NCBI GenBank assembly: GCA_947625355.1 | Contig: CANQOA010000006.1 | Location: 1-64,000, forward strand | Direction of reading: 5' to 3' | From: an uncultured Oscillospiraceae bacterium | Lineage (GTDB): Bacteria > Bacillota > Clostridia > Oscillospirales > Oscillospiraceae | Length of the DNA stretch: 64,000 nt | Shown here: piece by piece, positions 8,026 through 16,416 of the stretch | Numbering within the stretch: position 1 is the first letter of the stretch | Layout: every line of letters starts with the position of its first letter | Translations under genes and position numbers: made by a program | Notes under the pieces: generated by a model | Told to the model about the DNA's origin: nothing | What the model saw: the letters and a program-made list of their open reading frames with translations, nothing else | The model's database searches: none

Positions 8026-8505
8026 TCAGCGGCCCATGCCGCCGAGAAAGTCCCGGTATATCCCCGGCGTGGAATCCGGGATCAGGATGGCTCCCACGCA
8101 CTTTTCATAAAACGCCTGGGGCCCCACGCCGCCGATGACGGCGTAGCCGTAGCCCTCGGCGCGCATGGCGGCCAGACTGCGCAGCAGCAGCGCCCGCCCG
8201 ATCCCCTTGCCCTGCTCCGACTCCAGCACCTTGGTGGGCCCGAAGAAATCCGGGGCGGTGGCGTCGTAGCAGGCATAGCCCACGATCTGGCATCCCCTTG
8301 TGGCGATGAAGCAGGAGACGGCCGGGTGGGAGAAGCACACGTCGCACTCGCCGGCGGCGGAGGGGCCGGTGTGCTCCCGGACCCATTCCACCACCCGGAA
8401 CTTGTCCGGGGCCATGGCGCGGCGGATCTGGACCCCCTCCGCCTCCGGCATGGCCGTCTCCGCCCCCGCGGGCAGGTCGTATAATCTTACCAACATATCC
8501 GGCAT
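8026..8505 (-). CDS. GNAT-family N-acetyltransferase
   Basis: 159 aa. The acetyl-CoA-binding signature EQGKGIGRALLLRSL (Q/RxxGxG/A) lies near residue 97-111, preceded by the usual beta strands (VSCFIATRGCQIVGYACYD) and followed by the typical FYEKCVGAILI. The substrate cannot be read. It sits 18 bases after murQ on the same strand with a GGAGGAG site, so it is co-transcribed with the amino-sugar genes; an amino sugar or a murein peptide amine is a reasonable guess only. Confidence 0.8.
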   Translation of the reverse strand: MPDMLVRLYDLPAGAETAMPEAEGVQIRRAMAPDKFRVVEWVREHTGPSAAGECDVCFSHPAVSCFIATRGCQIVGYACYDATAPDFFGPTKVLESEQGKGIGRALLLRSLAAMRAEGYGYAVIGGVGPQAFYEKCVGAILIPDSTPGIYRDFLGGMGR

Positions 8506-8523
8506 GGCTGTGCACTCCTCCCG

Positions 8524-9471
8524 TTACGGCTCCCGGAGCCGGCGGACGTAGGCGTCCTTACGCGCGCCGTCCTCCTGGGCCAGCACCACGTCCGCGATGC
8601 GCCCGTCCTTCTCCGCCAGGAGCTTGTCCGCCTGGCCGGCGTCCACGCCGCAAAGGAGCATGATGATGGCCGTTTTGACCGCGTAACCCGCTTTTTCCAG
8701 CGCCTGGACGGCCGTCTCCCGGTCGACCCCCGTGGCGGAGCATACGATGGTGGCGGCGCGGGCGTACAGCTTCTGGTTGGTGGCCTTCACGTCCACCATC
8801 AGGTTGCTGTATACCTTGCCCAAGCGGATCATGGCGCCGGTGGACAGCATGTTCAGCACCATTTTCTGCGCCGTGCCGCTCTTGAGGCGGGTGGAGCCGG
8901 TGATCACCTCCGGCCCTGGCTGGGGCGAGATGGCGATGTCCGCCGCGCGGTCCACCTTGGAGCCGGGGCAGCAGGTGACGCCGATCACGCCGGCGCCCAG
9001 GCTGCGGGCGTAGTCCATGGCCCCCAGGACATAGGGCGTCCGGCCGCTGGCCGCGATGCCCACCAGCACGTCCTTTTGGGTAAAGCCGATGTCCCGCAGG
9101 CTCTTTTCGCCCTCCTGCGCCATATCCTCCGCGCCCTCGATGGCCGTGGTCATGGCGGCGGGGCCGCCCGCGATGAGGGCCACGACCATGCCCGGATCGG
9201 CGCCGAAGGTGGGGGGACACTCCGATGCGTCCAGGATGCCCAGACGTCCGGAGGTGCCGCTGCCGCAGTAGACCAGCCGCCCCCCCTGGCTCATCTGCCG
9301 GGCGATCAGGTCGACGGCCTCGGCGATGCGGGGGAGCACCTGCTCCACCGCCGCGGCGACCTTCTTGTCCTCCGCGTTCATGAGCCGCACCAGCTCCAGG
9401 GTGTCCACACGGTCGATGTCCAGGGTGCTGGGGTTGCGCTGCTCGGTCTTTATGCTCTCTATCGTCTCCAC
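8524..9471 (-). CDS. murQ: N-acetylmuramic acid 6-phosphate etherase MurQ
   Basis: 315 aa from a GTG start with GAGGAGG upstream. Canonical MurQ throughout: TEQRNPSTLDID, the SIS core RLVYCGSGTSGRLGILDASE, CPPTFGADP, GIAASGRTPYVLGA and NLMVDVKATNQKL. The two catalytic glutamates match at Glu84 and Glu115. MurQ cleaves the D-lactyl ether of MurNAc-6-phosphate to give GlcNAc-6-phosphate and D-lactate in the cytoplasm. The usual PTS transporter MurP is absent from the window; a sugar kinase at 21743 could instead supply the 6-phosphate substrate from free MurNAc. Confidence 0.97.
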   Translation of the reverse strand: METIESIKTEQRNPSTLDIDRVDTLELVRLMNAEDKKVAAAVEQVLPRIAEAVDLIARQMSQGGRLVYCGSGTSGRLGILDASECPPTFGADPGMVVALIAGGPAAMTTAIEGAEDMAQEGEKSLRDIGFTQKDVLVGIAASGRTPYVLGAMDYARSLGAGVIGVTCCPGSKVDRAADIAISPQPGPEVITGSTRLKSGTAQKMVLNMLSTGAMIRLGKVYSNLMVDVKATNQKLYARAATIVCSATGVDRETAVQALEKAGYAVKTAIIMLLCGVDAGQADKLLAEKDGRIADVVLAQEDGARKDAYVRRLREP

Positions 9472-9506
9472 ACGAAATCCTCCTCGTTATCAGCTTGATG
9501 CGCCGG

Positions 9507-10664
9507 TCAGGGGTACAGCCGGACGTCGGCCGCGTACGCCTCGAATTCGGCGCGCTGGGCCGCCCACAGCTCCGACAGCTGCCGCTCGCTCACGCGGCCG
9601 GCCAGGTATCCCTCCGCCCAGCGGCCGCCGGAGAGAACGGTCAGACGGTTCTCTCCGCCGTCCTCGGGGATGCTTTGGAGCGCCGTCCTGTCGGGATAGC
9701 GGTCAAAAATGGCCTTCATGAGCCTCAGGGCTGTCGGCAGAAAATCGAAGTCCGGCCGCAGCGGGCAGAATTCCAGGCCGAAGCACAGCTCTCCCTTGTA
9801 TTTGCCGGCGCTGGGGACAAAGGACCGGCGCCGGAAAACGAGCGCCTCGTCCTGGGGCTGCGCCTTCATGTCCGCGTAGAGCGCGTCCATGTCGATGAAC
9901 GGCGCGCCATAGATCTGGAAGGGCTTGTCGCTGCCCCGGCCCTCGCTGATGTTCGTCGCCTCAAAAAGGCACCCGCCGCTGTAGCAGACCGTGCTGGCGA
10001 AGGTGGGCAGGGCGGGGGAGGGGGTGTTCCAGAGCAGCCCCTGGTCGGGGAACAGCATGTCCCTGGTGTAGTTTTCCAGCTCAATGACCGTCAGGTCGGC
10101 CCTGACGCCGGTGTATTTCAGATAGTACCGGGCCGTCTCGCCCGCCGTCAGGGCATAGCGCATGGGCAGCTCGTAGTCGCCCACGAAGCAGTGCAGCCCC
10201 GGGTCCATCCGCGCGCCGCTGACGAGCCGTCCCCCCAGCGGATCGGGCCGGTCCAGGACCACGAAGGGCAGTCCCGCGTCGGCCGCCGCCCGGAGGGAAT
10301 AGCACATGGTGTAGATGTATGTGTAGTAGCGCAGCCCCACGTCCTGGATGTCGTATACCAGCACGTCCAGGTCCGCCAGGTCCTCCGCTGCGGGAGCCCG
10401 GCGCTCCCCGTAGAGGGAGACCACCGGGATGCCCAGCTCAGGGTGGCGCATGTCCGCCACGGCCGAGCCGGCCTCGGCCCCGTAGAGCCCGTGCTCCGGG
10501 GTGAAGATGCGCGCCAGGTGATAGCCCGCGTCCGCCAAAAGATGGATGGTGTCCCGGGACCAGTCCGGCGTGATGCCGCTGAAATTGGTGATGAGGCCGA
10601 TGCGCCTGCCACGGAAAAGGCGGTCATACTTGGAAAGGCGCTCCGCGCCCAAGATGACTCTCAA
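9507..10664 (-). CDS. namZ: Exo-beta-N-acetylmuramidase NamZ family (DUF1343)
   Basis: 385 aa from a TTG start. Family signatures are clear: TPEHGLYG near residue 55, YDIQDVGLRYYTYIYTM near 105, LDRPDPLGG near 140 and SEGRGSDKPFQIYGAPF near 235. Bacillus NamZ (YbbC) removes single MurNAc residues from the non-reducing end of peptide-free glycan chains. The Bacillus protein is secreted, but this one begins MRVILGAERLSKYDRLFRGR without any hydrophobic leader, so it is probably cytoplasmic and acts on imported saccharides. It is followed 15 bases after nagZ in the same operon. Confidence 0.9.
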   Translation of the reverse strand: MRVILGAERLSKYDRLFRGRRIGLITNFSGITPDWSRDTIHLLADAGYHLARIFTPEHGLYGAEAGSAVADMRHPELGIPVVSLYGERRAPAAEDLADLDVLVYDIQDVGLRYYTYIYTMCYSLRAAADAGLPFVVLDRPDPLGGRLVSGARMDPGLHCFVGDYELPMRYALTAGETARYYLKYTGVRADLTVIELENYTRDMLFPDQGLLWNTPSPALPTFASTVCYSGGCLFEATNISEGRGSDKPFQIYGAPFIDMDALYADMKAQPQDEALVFRRRSFVPSAGKYKGELCFGLEFCPLRPDFDFLPTALRLMKAIFDRYPDRTALQSIPEDGGENRLTVLSGGRWAEGYLAGRVSERQLSELWAAQRAEFEAYAADVRLYP

Positions 10665-10679
10665 CTTGGCTGTCCCCCT

Positions 10680-12242
10680 TTACGCCAGGCGGACCGGGAT
10701 GCGCCCCGCGGCGCGCCGCTCGCCCGTCAGGACCGCGCGCACCGCCTCGATGCTCCGCTCTGTGTACTCCCAGGCCGCGAGGCCGGCCACGCCCGCCGGC
10801 GTGTCAGAGAGGTCATAGGGCAGGCCGAAGGCCACCACCAGCACCGGTACCTTCACCCGGTCCAGCCGTCCCAGCAGCACCCGCTGCCGCTCCTTCAGAT
10901 GGCCGTTGAAAGAGCCCAGCACCAGGGCGCTGTGGCGCTCCGCCGCCGCGAACAGCGCCTCGATCTCCTCGTCGGAGGGCGCCTGTCCCAGCGGCAGGCT
11001 GTCCCCGCCCAGGCACGCCGCCATGCGCTCGGCGAAGCTGAGCTTTTGCGCCTGCTCGTTGTTCACGATGGCGTTCCGATAGGAATAGCCCGAGGCGAAG
11101 AGCGGGCAGGGGCCGACGTCCGGGAGGCTCCCGCCGGGGAGCCGGTATCCGGCGAGGGACCGGCGCAACATCTCCTCCGCCGCAGCCATGTCCTGGGCGT
11201 TGTCGTACTCCGGCGGCTCCGCGCCGATGCGATAAGTCTCTTTGACGCGCAGGAGCCGCTCCGTGCTCGTCCGGAGGGCCTCGCGGTCGATGCGTCCCTC
11301 CCGCACGGCCGCCTCCGCCGCGCATATGGCCTCCTTCGCCGCGTCGGGGGTGTGGGAGACCAGGACCAGGTCGGCGCCGGCCTGGAGCGCGGCCACCGCG
11401 CCGCGGGCCGTGCCGTAATAGGCGGCGATGGCCGCCATCTCCATGCAGTCCGTCGTCACCAGGCCGTCGTAGCCCAGCTTTTCCCGCAGCAGGCCGGTGA
11501 TGATCCGCCGGGACATGGTGGCCGGGATCTCATCCGGCTCCAGCGCCGGGAAGAGGGCGTGGGCCGTCATGATGCCGGCCACGCCGGCCTCCACGGCCCT
11601 GGCGAAGGGGGGCAGCTCGGTCCTCTCCAGCATCCGGGCCGGCTTTGCCACCCGGGGAAGACCCACATGGGAGTCGGTGTTGGTGTCGCCGTGGCCGGGG
11701 AAGTGCTTGGCGCAGGCCAGCACCCCTTCCTCCTGGAGGCCCAGGAGCATCTCCGCGCCATAGGCGCTCACCTGCTCCGGCGTGTCGCCGTAGCTGCGCA
11801 CGCCGATGACCGGGTTGGCCGGGTCGCAGTTGACGTCCATGACCGGCGCGAAATCGAAATTCACGCCCAGCGCGCGCAGTTGCCGGCCGGTCATCCGGCC
11901 CGCCTCGCGGGCCAGCTCCGGTCCGCCGGCGGCGGCCACGGCCATGGCGCCGGGGACGTTGACGGCGTCCTCGCCCAGGCGGACGACAGAGCCGCCCTCC
12001 TGGTCGATGGCGATGAGGGCGCCGCGGCCGGTGTTCGCCAGTACACACCGCTGGATGTCGGCGCACAGCCGCCGGAGCTGGCCGTTGTCGCGCACATTGC
12101 GCTTAAAAAGGATGATGTTGCCGATCTTATATTCCGCCAGATACCGCTCCAGCTCCGGCGTCAGTTCCCAGCCGTCGAAGCCGGCCATGAAATGCTGGCC
12201 GATCTCCAGCCGGAGCTGTTCGGGTGTCTCTTGTTCCGTCAT
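10680..12242 (-). CDS. nagZ: Glycoside hydrolase family 3 beta-N-acetylglucosaminidase (NagZ)
   Basis: 520 aa. GH3 catalytic barrel in residues 1-340 with the NagZ motif KHFPGHGDTNTDSH: acid/base dyad Asp190/His192 with Lys179-His180 binding substrate, and nucleophile Asp265 in VTTDCMEMAA. A second domain (about 370-520) resembles the C-terminal alpha/beta/alpha domain of two-domain Gram-positive NagZ. It removes non-reducing GlcNAc from GlcNAc-MurNAc (peptides). No signal peptide is visible, unlike exported Bacillus NagZ. ATG follows AGGAGGG. In the order nagZ-namZ-murQ it mirrors the Bacillus ybb muropeptide-rescue operon. Confidence 0.93.
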   Translation of the reverse strand: MTEQETPEQLRLEIGQHFMAGFDGWELTPELERYLAEYKIGNIILFKRNVRDNGQLRRLCADIQRCVLANTGRGALIAIDQEGGSVVRLGEDAVNVPGAMAVAAAGGPELAREAGRMTGRQLRALGVNFDFAPVMDVNCDPANPVIGVRSYGDTPEQVSAYGAEMLLGLQEEGVLACAKHFPGHGDTNTDSHVGLPRVAKPARMLERTELPPFARAVEAGVAGIMTAHALFPALEPDEIPATMSRRIITGLLREKLGYDGLVTTDCMEMAAIAAYYGTARGAVAALQAGADLVLVSHTPDAAKEAICAAEAAVREGRIDREALRTSTERLLRVKETYRIGAEPPEYDNAQDMAAAEEMLRRSLAGYRLPGGSLPDVGPCPLFASGYSYRNAIVNNEQAQKLSFAERMAACLGGDSLPLGQAPSDEEIEALFAAAERHSALVLGSFNGHLKERQRVLLGRLDRVKVPVLVVAFGLPYDLSDTPAGVAGLAAWEYTERSIEAVRAVLTGERRAAGRIPVRLA

Positions 12243-12295
12243 GCCGCCCTCCTGATGATCGCTGATGTGGCGTTATTTTCCCGTTTTCCGGGGGC

Positions 12296-13228
12296 TCAAA
12301 GGGTCTCGCGGTAGTGCCGGATGGTCTCGTCGTCCGCCAGGAGCCAGTGGCCGGGCTCGATCTCGCCCCAGGTGTGGCCGTGCTCCCACTTGGAATATTT
12401 TTCGGGGTCGTATACGCGCAGCACCTTGTCCCGTTCCACCTCCGGGTTGGGCATGGGGATCGCGGACAGGAGCGCCCGGGTATAGGGGTGGATGGGGTGG
12501 GCGAACAGCTTTTCCGTCTCCGCCAGCTCCACGATGCGCCCCTTCTGGATCACGGCGATCCGGTCGCAGATGAACCGCATGACGGACAGGTCGTGGGCGA
12601 TGAACAGATAGGTCAGGCCGCGCCGCTCCTGCAGGTCCGACAGCAGGTTCAGCACCTGGGCGCGGATGGACACGTCCAGCGCGGAGATGGGCTCGTCGGC
12701 GATGATGAAGGAGGGCTCCATGATCAGTGCCCGGGCGATGCCGATGCGCTGGCGCTGACCGCCGGAGAACTCGTGGGGGAAGCGGCTGGAGAACTCCGGC
12801 AGCAGGCCCACCTCCAGCAGCACCTCGTCTACCCGCCGTTTGATCTCCTCCTTGCTGAGGCCCTTCTGGATGTTGAGCAGGCCCTCCGAGACGATGTAGC
12901 TGACCTTGGCCCGCTCGTTCAGGGAGGCCATGGGGTCCTGGAAGATCATCTGGATCTGCTGGATGACCTTTTTGTCCAGCTCCCGGGAGATCTTTCCGCT
13001 GATGCGCTCGCCGTTGTAGAGCACCTCGCCCTGGATGGGATACATGCGGATGATGGCGCGGCCGATGGTGGTCTTGCCGGAACCGGACTCGCCCACCAGG
13101 CCGAAGGTCTCGCCCTTGTAGATGTCGAAGCTGACGCCGTGGACGGCCTCGAAGGCCTTCCGGCCCCTGCCGAAGGTCACGCGCATGTCCTTGACGCTGA
13201 CCAGCACTTCCTTTTTCTCATTCTTCAC
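12296..13228 (-). CDS. Oligopeptide/muropeptide ABC transporter ATPase (OppF/DppF-like)
   Basis: About 310 aa. Walker A GESGSGKTT, Q-loop IFQDPMASL, signature FSGGQRQRIGIARAL, Walker B FIIADEPISALD and the H-loop IAHDLSVMRF are all present; the C-terminal oligopeptide-ABC extension (HPIHPYTRALLSAIP) marks it as OppF/DppF. GTG 13228 fits the GGGAGGT site better than GTG 13237. It overlaps the oppD-like gene by 11 bases, indicating translational coupling. Last gene of the transporter set, 54 bases before nagZ. Confidence 0.93.
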   Translation of the reverse strand: MKNEKKEVLVSVKDMRVTFGRGRKAFEAVHGVSFDIYKGETFGLVGESGSGKTTIGRAIIRMYPIQGEVLYNGERISGKISRELDKKVIQQIQMIFQDPMASLNERAKVSYIVSEGLLNIQKGLSKEEIKRRVDEVLLEVGLLPEFSSRFPHEFSGGQRQRIGIARALIMEPSFIIADEPISALDVSIRAQVLNLLSDLQERRGLTYLFIAHDLSVMRFICDRIAVIQKGRIVELAETEKLFAHPIHPYTRALLSAIPMPNPEVERDKVLRVYDPEKYSKWEHGHTWGEIEPGHWLLADDETIRHYRETL

Positions 13229-14273
13229 CCCAGTCACCTCCCAGCGCTTTCAGGTTCCTGATCTCCTTCAGTGCCGCCGGCGGCTCGATCTTCGGCGCGC
13301 GCTCGTCCAGCAGCCAGGTCTTTGCCTTGTGGGTGGGGCTGACGTCGAAGTAGGGCGGCCGGTAGAGGAAGTCCACGTCCAGGGCATAGGGGTTCCGGGG
13401 CGCGAAGGCGTCGCCCCGCACGGGCATGAACAGGTTGGGGGGCGTGCCGTGGATGGAGTAGAGCTTCTCGCCCGAGGTGGCGATCTGGGGCAGACTGGAC
13501 AGCAGCGCCCAGGTATAGGGGTGTTTGGGCTCGAAGAAGATCTCCCGGCAGGTGCCGATCTCCACGATGTCGCCGGCGTACATCACCGCCACCCGGTCGG
13601 CCACGTTGGCCACCACGCCCAGGTCGTGGGTGATATAGATGGTGGTCAGGTGGTATTTCTTCTGCAGGCCCTTGACCAGGTCCAGGATCTGGGCCTGGAT
13701 GGTCACGTCCAGGGCGGTGGTGGGCTCGTCGCACACCAGGATCCGGGGGTTGCAGGCGATGGCGATGGCGATGGCCACCCGCTGGCGCATGCCGCCGGAG
13801 AACTCATGGGGGTACTGGCTGTAGCGGCGCTTGGGGTCGTCGATGCCCACGTCCGCGAGCATCTCCAGCACCTTCTGCTTGGCCGCCTCGCCGGTCAGGT
13901 TTTGGTGGTACTTCAGGGACTCGCCGATCTGCCAGCCGATGGATTTGAGGGGGTTGAGGCTGGTCATGGGGTCCTGCATGACCATGGCGATCTGGCCGCC
14001 GCGGATCTTTTCCCAGTCCTTGCTCTTGGTGTAGGCGGCCAGGTCCTTGCCGTCATAGAGGATGGAGCCGGAGTCCACGTAGCCGTTTTTGTCCAAAAGG
14101 CCCATGCAGCTTTTCACCAGCACCGATTTGCCGGAGCCGGACTCGCCCACGATGGCCAGACATTCCCCGTCGTACAGGTCCAGGGACACGCCCCGGATGG
14201 CGTGCAGGATCTGGCCGCGGAGGGTGAATTTGATGTTCAGATCCTGAATGGATAAGATCACATTGTCGTTCAT
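13218..14273 (-). CDS. Oligopeptide/muropeptide ABC transporter ATPase (OppD/DppD-like)
   Basis: 351 aa. Walker A GESGSGKSV, Q-loop MVMQDPMTSLNPL, signature HEFSGGMRQRVAIAIAIA, Walker B ILVCDEPTTALD and H-loop ITHDLGVV are intact. The C-terminal segment HPYTWALLSSLPQ and the PPNL/FAPRNPYA region are typical of OppD/DppD subunits; the usual iron-sulfur-type CxxxxxC cluster near the end is not obvious. The start is ATG with an AAGGAGGG site. It pairs with the OppF-like ATPase to energise uptake through OppB/OppC. Confidence 0.93.
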   Translation of the reverse strand: MNDNVILSIQDLNIKFTLRGQILHAIRGVSLDLYDGECLAIVGESGSGKSVLVKSCMGLLDKNGYVDSGSILYDGKDLAAYTKSKDWEKIRGGQIAMVMQDPMTSLNPLKSIGWQIGESLKYHQNLTGEAAKQKVLEMLADVGIDDPKRRYSQYPHEFSGGMRQRVAIAIAIACNPRILVCDEPTTALDVTIQAQILDLVKGLQKKYHLTTIYITHDLGVVANVADRVAVMYAGDIVEIGTCREIFFEPKHPYTWALLSSLPQIATSGEKLYSIHGTPPNLFMPVRGDAFAPRNPYALDVDFLYRPPYFDVSPTHKAKTWLLDERAPKIEPPAALKEIRNLKALGGDWGEE

Positions 14274-14285
14274 GGCGAGCCCTCC

Positions 14286-15341
14286 TTACAGATGGTTCTT
14301 CGGGTCGGCCGCGTCGCCAAAGGCGTTGCCCACCATATAGAAGCACACCGTGATCACGGAAAGCACCAGAGCCGGATAGATCAGCTGATAGCGCAGGGAC
14401 GGGCTCATCAGCATGACGCGGCCGGCGTTGACCAGGTTGCCCAGGGACGGCGTCTCGATGGGCAGGCCCAGGCCGATATAGGTCATGAACACCTCGCTGC
14501 CGATGGCGGAGGGGATGGCCAGCGCCATGCGCAGCATGACCACCGACACGATGTGGGGCAGCAGGTTCTTCATCACCACCCGGCCCAGAGGCGTGCCCAG
14601 GCACCGGGAGGCCATGTTGAAGTCCCGGTCGCGGATGATCATCACCTGGGTACGGATATACTGGGCCACGCCCAGCCAGCCGGTGACGCACATGGCGAAG
14701 ATCATGGTCCAGATGCCCGGATTGAGGATATAGGAGGCCAGGATCAGGATGATGGTGGACGGGATGTTGGTCACCACGTTATAAAGCTCTGTGAAGAACA
14801 CATCCACGCTGCGCAGATAGCCCCAGATCATGCCCAGGGCGATGCCCACCACGGTCTGGATGACGGCCACGGTGAGGCCGATGAACATGCTCGTCCGGGT
14901 GCCGGCCCACAGCCGCGCCCAGAAATCCTGGCCGATGGCGTTGGTGCCCAGGAGGAACTGGCCGCCGGGCTGCTGGTTGATGATCTGCATGCCCGTGGCC
15001 GGGTCGTTGTTGATGTAGTTGGGGTCGTACTGCCCCGGCAGGTAGGGCTGGATCACCGAGAACAGCACCAGGCCCGCGGCGATCAGCAGCATCGCCACCG
15101 CCATCTTGTTTTTGAAGAACGCCCGCAGCGTGCTGCGCCAGTAGGAATAGTCGGAGTAGCCGGTCCGCTCCGCTTCCTCCTCGCTGTATTCCCGCCGGGA
15201 GAACAGCTTCGGGGGGAGAGCGTCGATCTGTTCCTTCGTCAGCACGTCCGGCAGCCGGCCCGCTTCCGCCAGGTCCTGTTCCGTCAGGCTCTTCTCCAGC
15301 TTCGCGGCGACGTTTTCAGACATGGAATACTTCGATGCCAT
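14286..15341 (-). CDS. Oligopeptide/muropeptide ABC transporter permease (OppC-like)
   Basis: 351 aa. An N-terminal cytoplasmic stretch of about 100 residues precedes the first membrane segment (MAVAMLLIAAGLVLFSVIQP), a long periplasm-facing loop follows (IINQQPGGQFLLGTNAIGQD), then the permease core with the EAA-type loop and FMTYIGLGLP near the end. This is the OppC/DppC layout, with an unusually long N-terminal tail. The start overlaps the oppB stop in a TGATG junction. Confidence 0.92.
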   Translation of the reverse strand: MASKYSMSENVAAKLEKSLTEQDLAEAGRLPDVLTKEQIDALPPKLFSRREYSEEEAERTGYSDYSYWRSTLRAFFKNKMAVAMLLIAAGLVLFSVIQPYLPGQYDPNYINNDPATGMQIINQQPGGQFLLGTNAIGQDFWARLWAGTRTSMFIGLTVAVIQTVVGIALGMIWGYLRSVDVFFTELYNVVTNIPSTIILILASYILNPGIWTMIFAMCVTGWLGVAQYIRTQVMIIRDRDFNMASRCLGTPLGRVVMKNLLPHIVSVVMLRMALAIPSAIGSEVFMTYIGLGLPIETPSLGNLVNAGRVMLMSPSLRYQLIYPALVLSVITVCFYMVGNAFGDAADPKNHL

Positions 15342-16282
15342 CAGCGAGCTCCCTCCTTCTTCGTGAGACTGATCCGCGGGTCCACAAGGGCCATCAGGAT
15401 ATCGCCCATCAGCAGGCCGATGATGCCCAGAGCGGCGTACACGATGACCAGCGCCTGCACCATGGAGTTGTCCTGCATCTTGATGACCTCCACCAGCAGG
15501 CCGCCCATGCCCGGGATGGAATAGAGGGACTCCACATAGATGGAGCCGGAGATGGTCAGCAGCAGAGACGAGGGGATGCCATGGATCAGGGGCACGATGG
15601 CGTTGCGGAACACGTGGTTGAAGCCGATGGCCCGCTCGGGCACGCCCTTGGCCCGGGCCATGCGGATATAATCCCGGTTCTCCTCATCCACCATGTACCG
15701 CCGCAGCCACATGGCGTACCAGGCGATGGAGGGCAGAGCCAGGGATACCACCGGCAGGATGATGCTGGACGGGATGCTCTTGTTGTACAGGATGTTCAGC
15801 CCCGTCCAGCTGCTGCCGTAAATTTGCAGCATCAGATAATATACGGCCGCGGGCACCGCCTGCATAAGGACAACGTATCCCGTGCCTATGCGGTCGATGA
15901 GGCCGTTGCGGTGCCGGCTCATCAATACGCCCAGCAGCAGGCCCAAGGGCAGGCTGATGAGCATGGCCAGCAGGCCGAATTTGATGGAGATCGGCGCTTT
16001 TTTCGCCAGGATCTTCATGATGGGATAGTCCACCCGGTATCGGTTGGAGACGCCCATGTCCCCGTGGAGCAGCTGCACGTAAAACTTGCCCAGCTGCACC
16101 GGCACCGGGTCGTTCAGCCCCAGCTTCTCCTTGGCGTTGTAAAGCTGGATCTCCGTCATATCGTCCAGGTTCGGGAAGTAGCTGTCGATAGGCATCAGCC
16201 GCAGCAGGCAGAACACCACGGCGATGATGATGATCAGGCTGATACAGGCCCGCATGATCCGCTTCAGGCAGTATTTCAGCAT
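15341..16282 (-). CDS. Oligopeptide/muropeptide ABC transporter permease (OppB-like)
   Basis: 313 aa. Classic OppB opening (LKYCLKRIMRACISLIIIIAVVFCLLRLMP), six predicted membrane spans, and the EAA loop (RYMVDEENRDYIRMARAKG) followed by NAIVPLIHGIP. The protein forms the translocation pore with OppC. A GGAGGAG site precedes the ATG. A hairpin lies between this gene and the binding-protein gene upstream, which may set a lower expression level for the permeases. Confidence 0.92.
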   Translation of the reverse strand: MLKYCLKRIMRACISLIIIIAVVFCLLRLMPIDSYFPNLDDMTEIQLYNAKEKLGLNDPVPVQLGKFYVQLLHGDMGVSNRYRVDYPIMKILAKKAPISIKFGLLAMLISLPLGLLLGVLMSRHRNGLIDRIGTGYVVLMQAVPAAVYYLMLQIYGSSWTGLNILYNKSIPSSIILPVVSLALPSIAWYAMWLRRYMVDEENRDYIRMARAKGVPERAIGFNHVFRNAIVPLIHGIPSSLLLTISGSIYVESLYSIPGMGGLLVEVIKMQDNSMVQALVIVYAALGIIGLLMGDILMALVDPRISLTKKEGAR

Positions 16283-16362
16283 GTTACCGTTCTCTCCTCC
16301 TTCCTTCCATTGCCGAATGTCCCCTCGCGGGGAGGATGGTATTTACCGCTTCTTAATCCAAG

Positions 16363-16394
16363 AGGCTGGCTATCGGAGACCCGATAGCCAGCCT
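16363..16394 (-). terminator. Intercistronic hairpin between oppA and oppB (attenuator-like)
   Basis: A 14-bp perfect stem (16363-16376 with 16381-16394; AGGCTGGCTATCGG and complement) with a four-base loop lies directly after the stop of the second binding protein. On the minus strand it is followed by CTTGGATT rather than a strong T run, so partial termination or RNA stabilisation is more likely than full termination. Confidence 0.6.
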
Positions 16395-16416
16395 TTGGCG
16401 TTTTTCCCCGTTTAAC

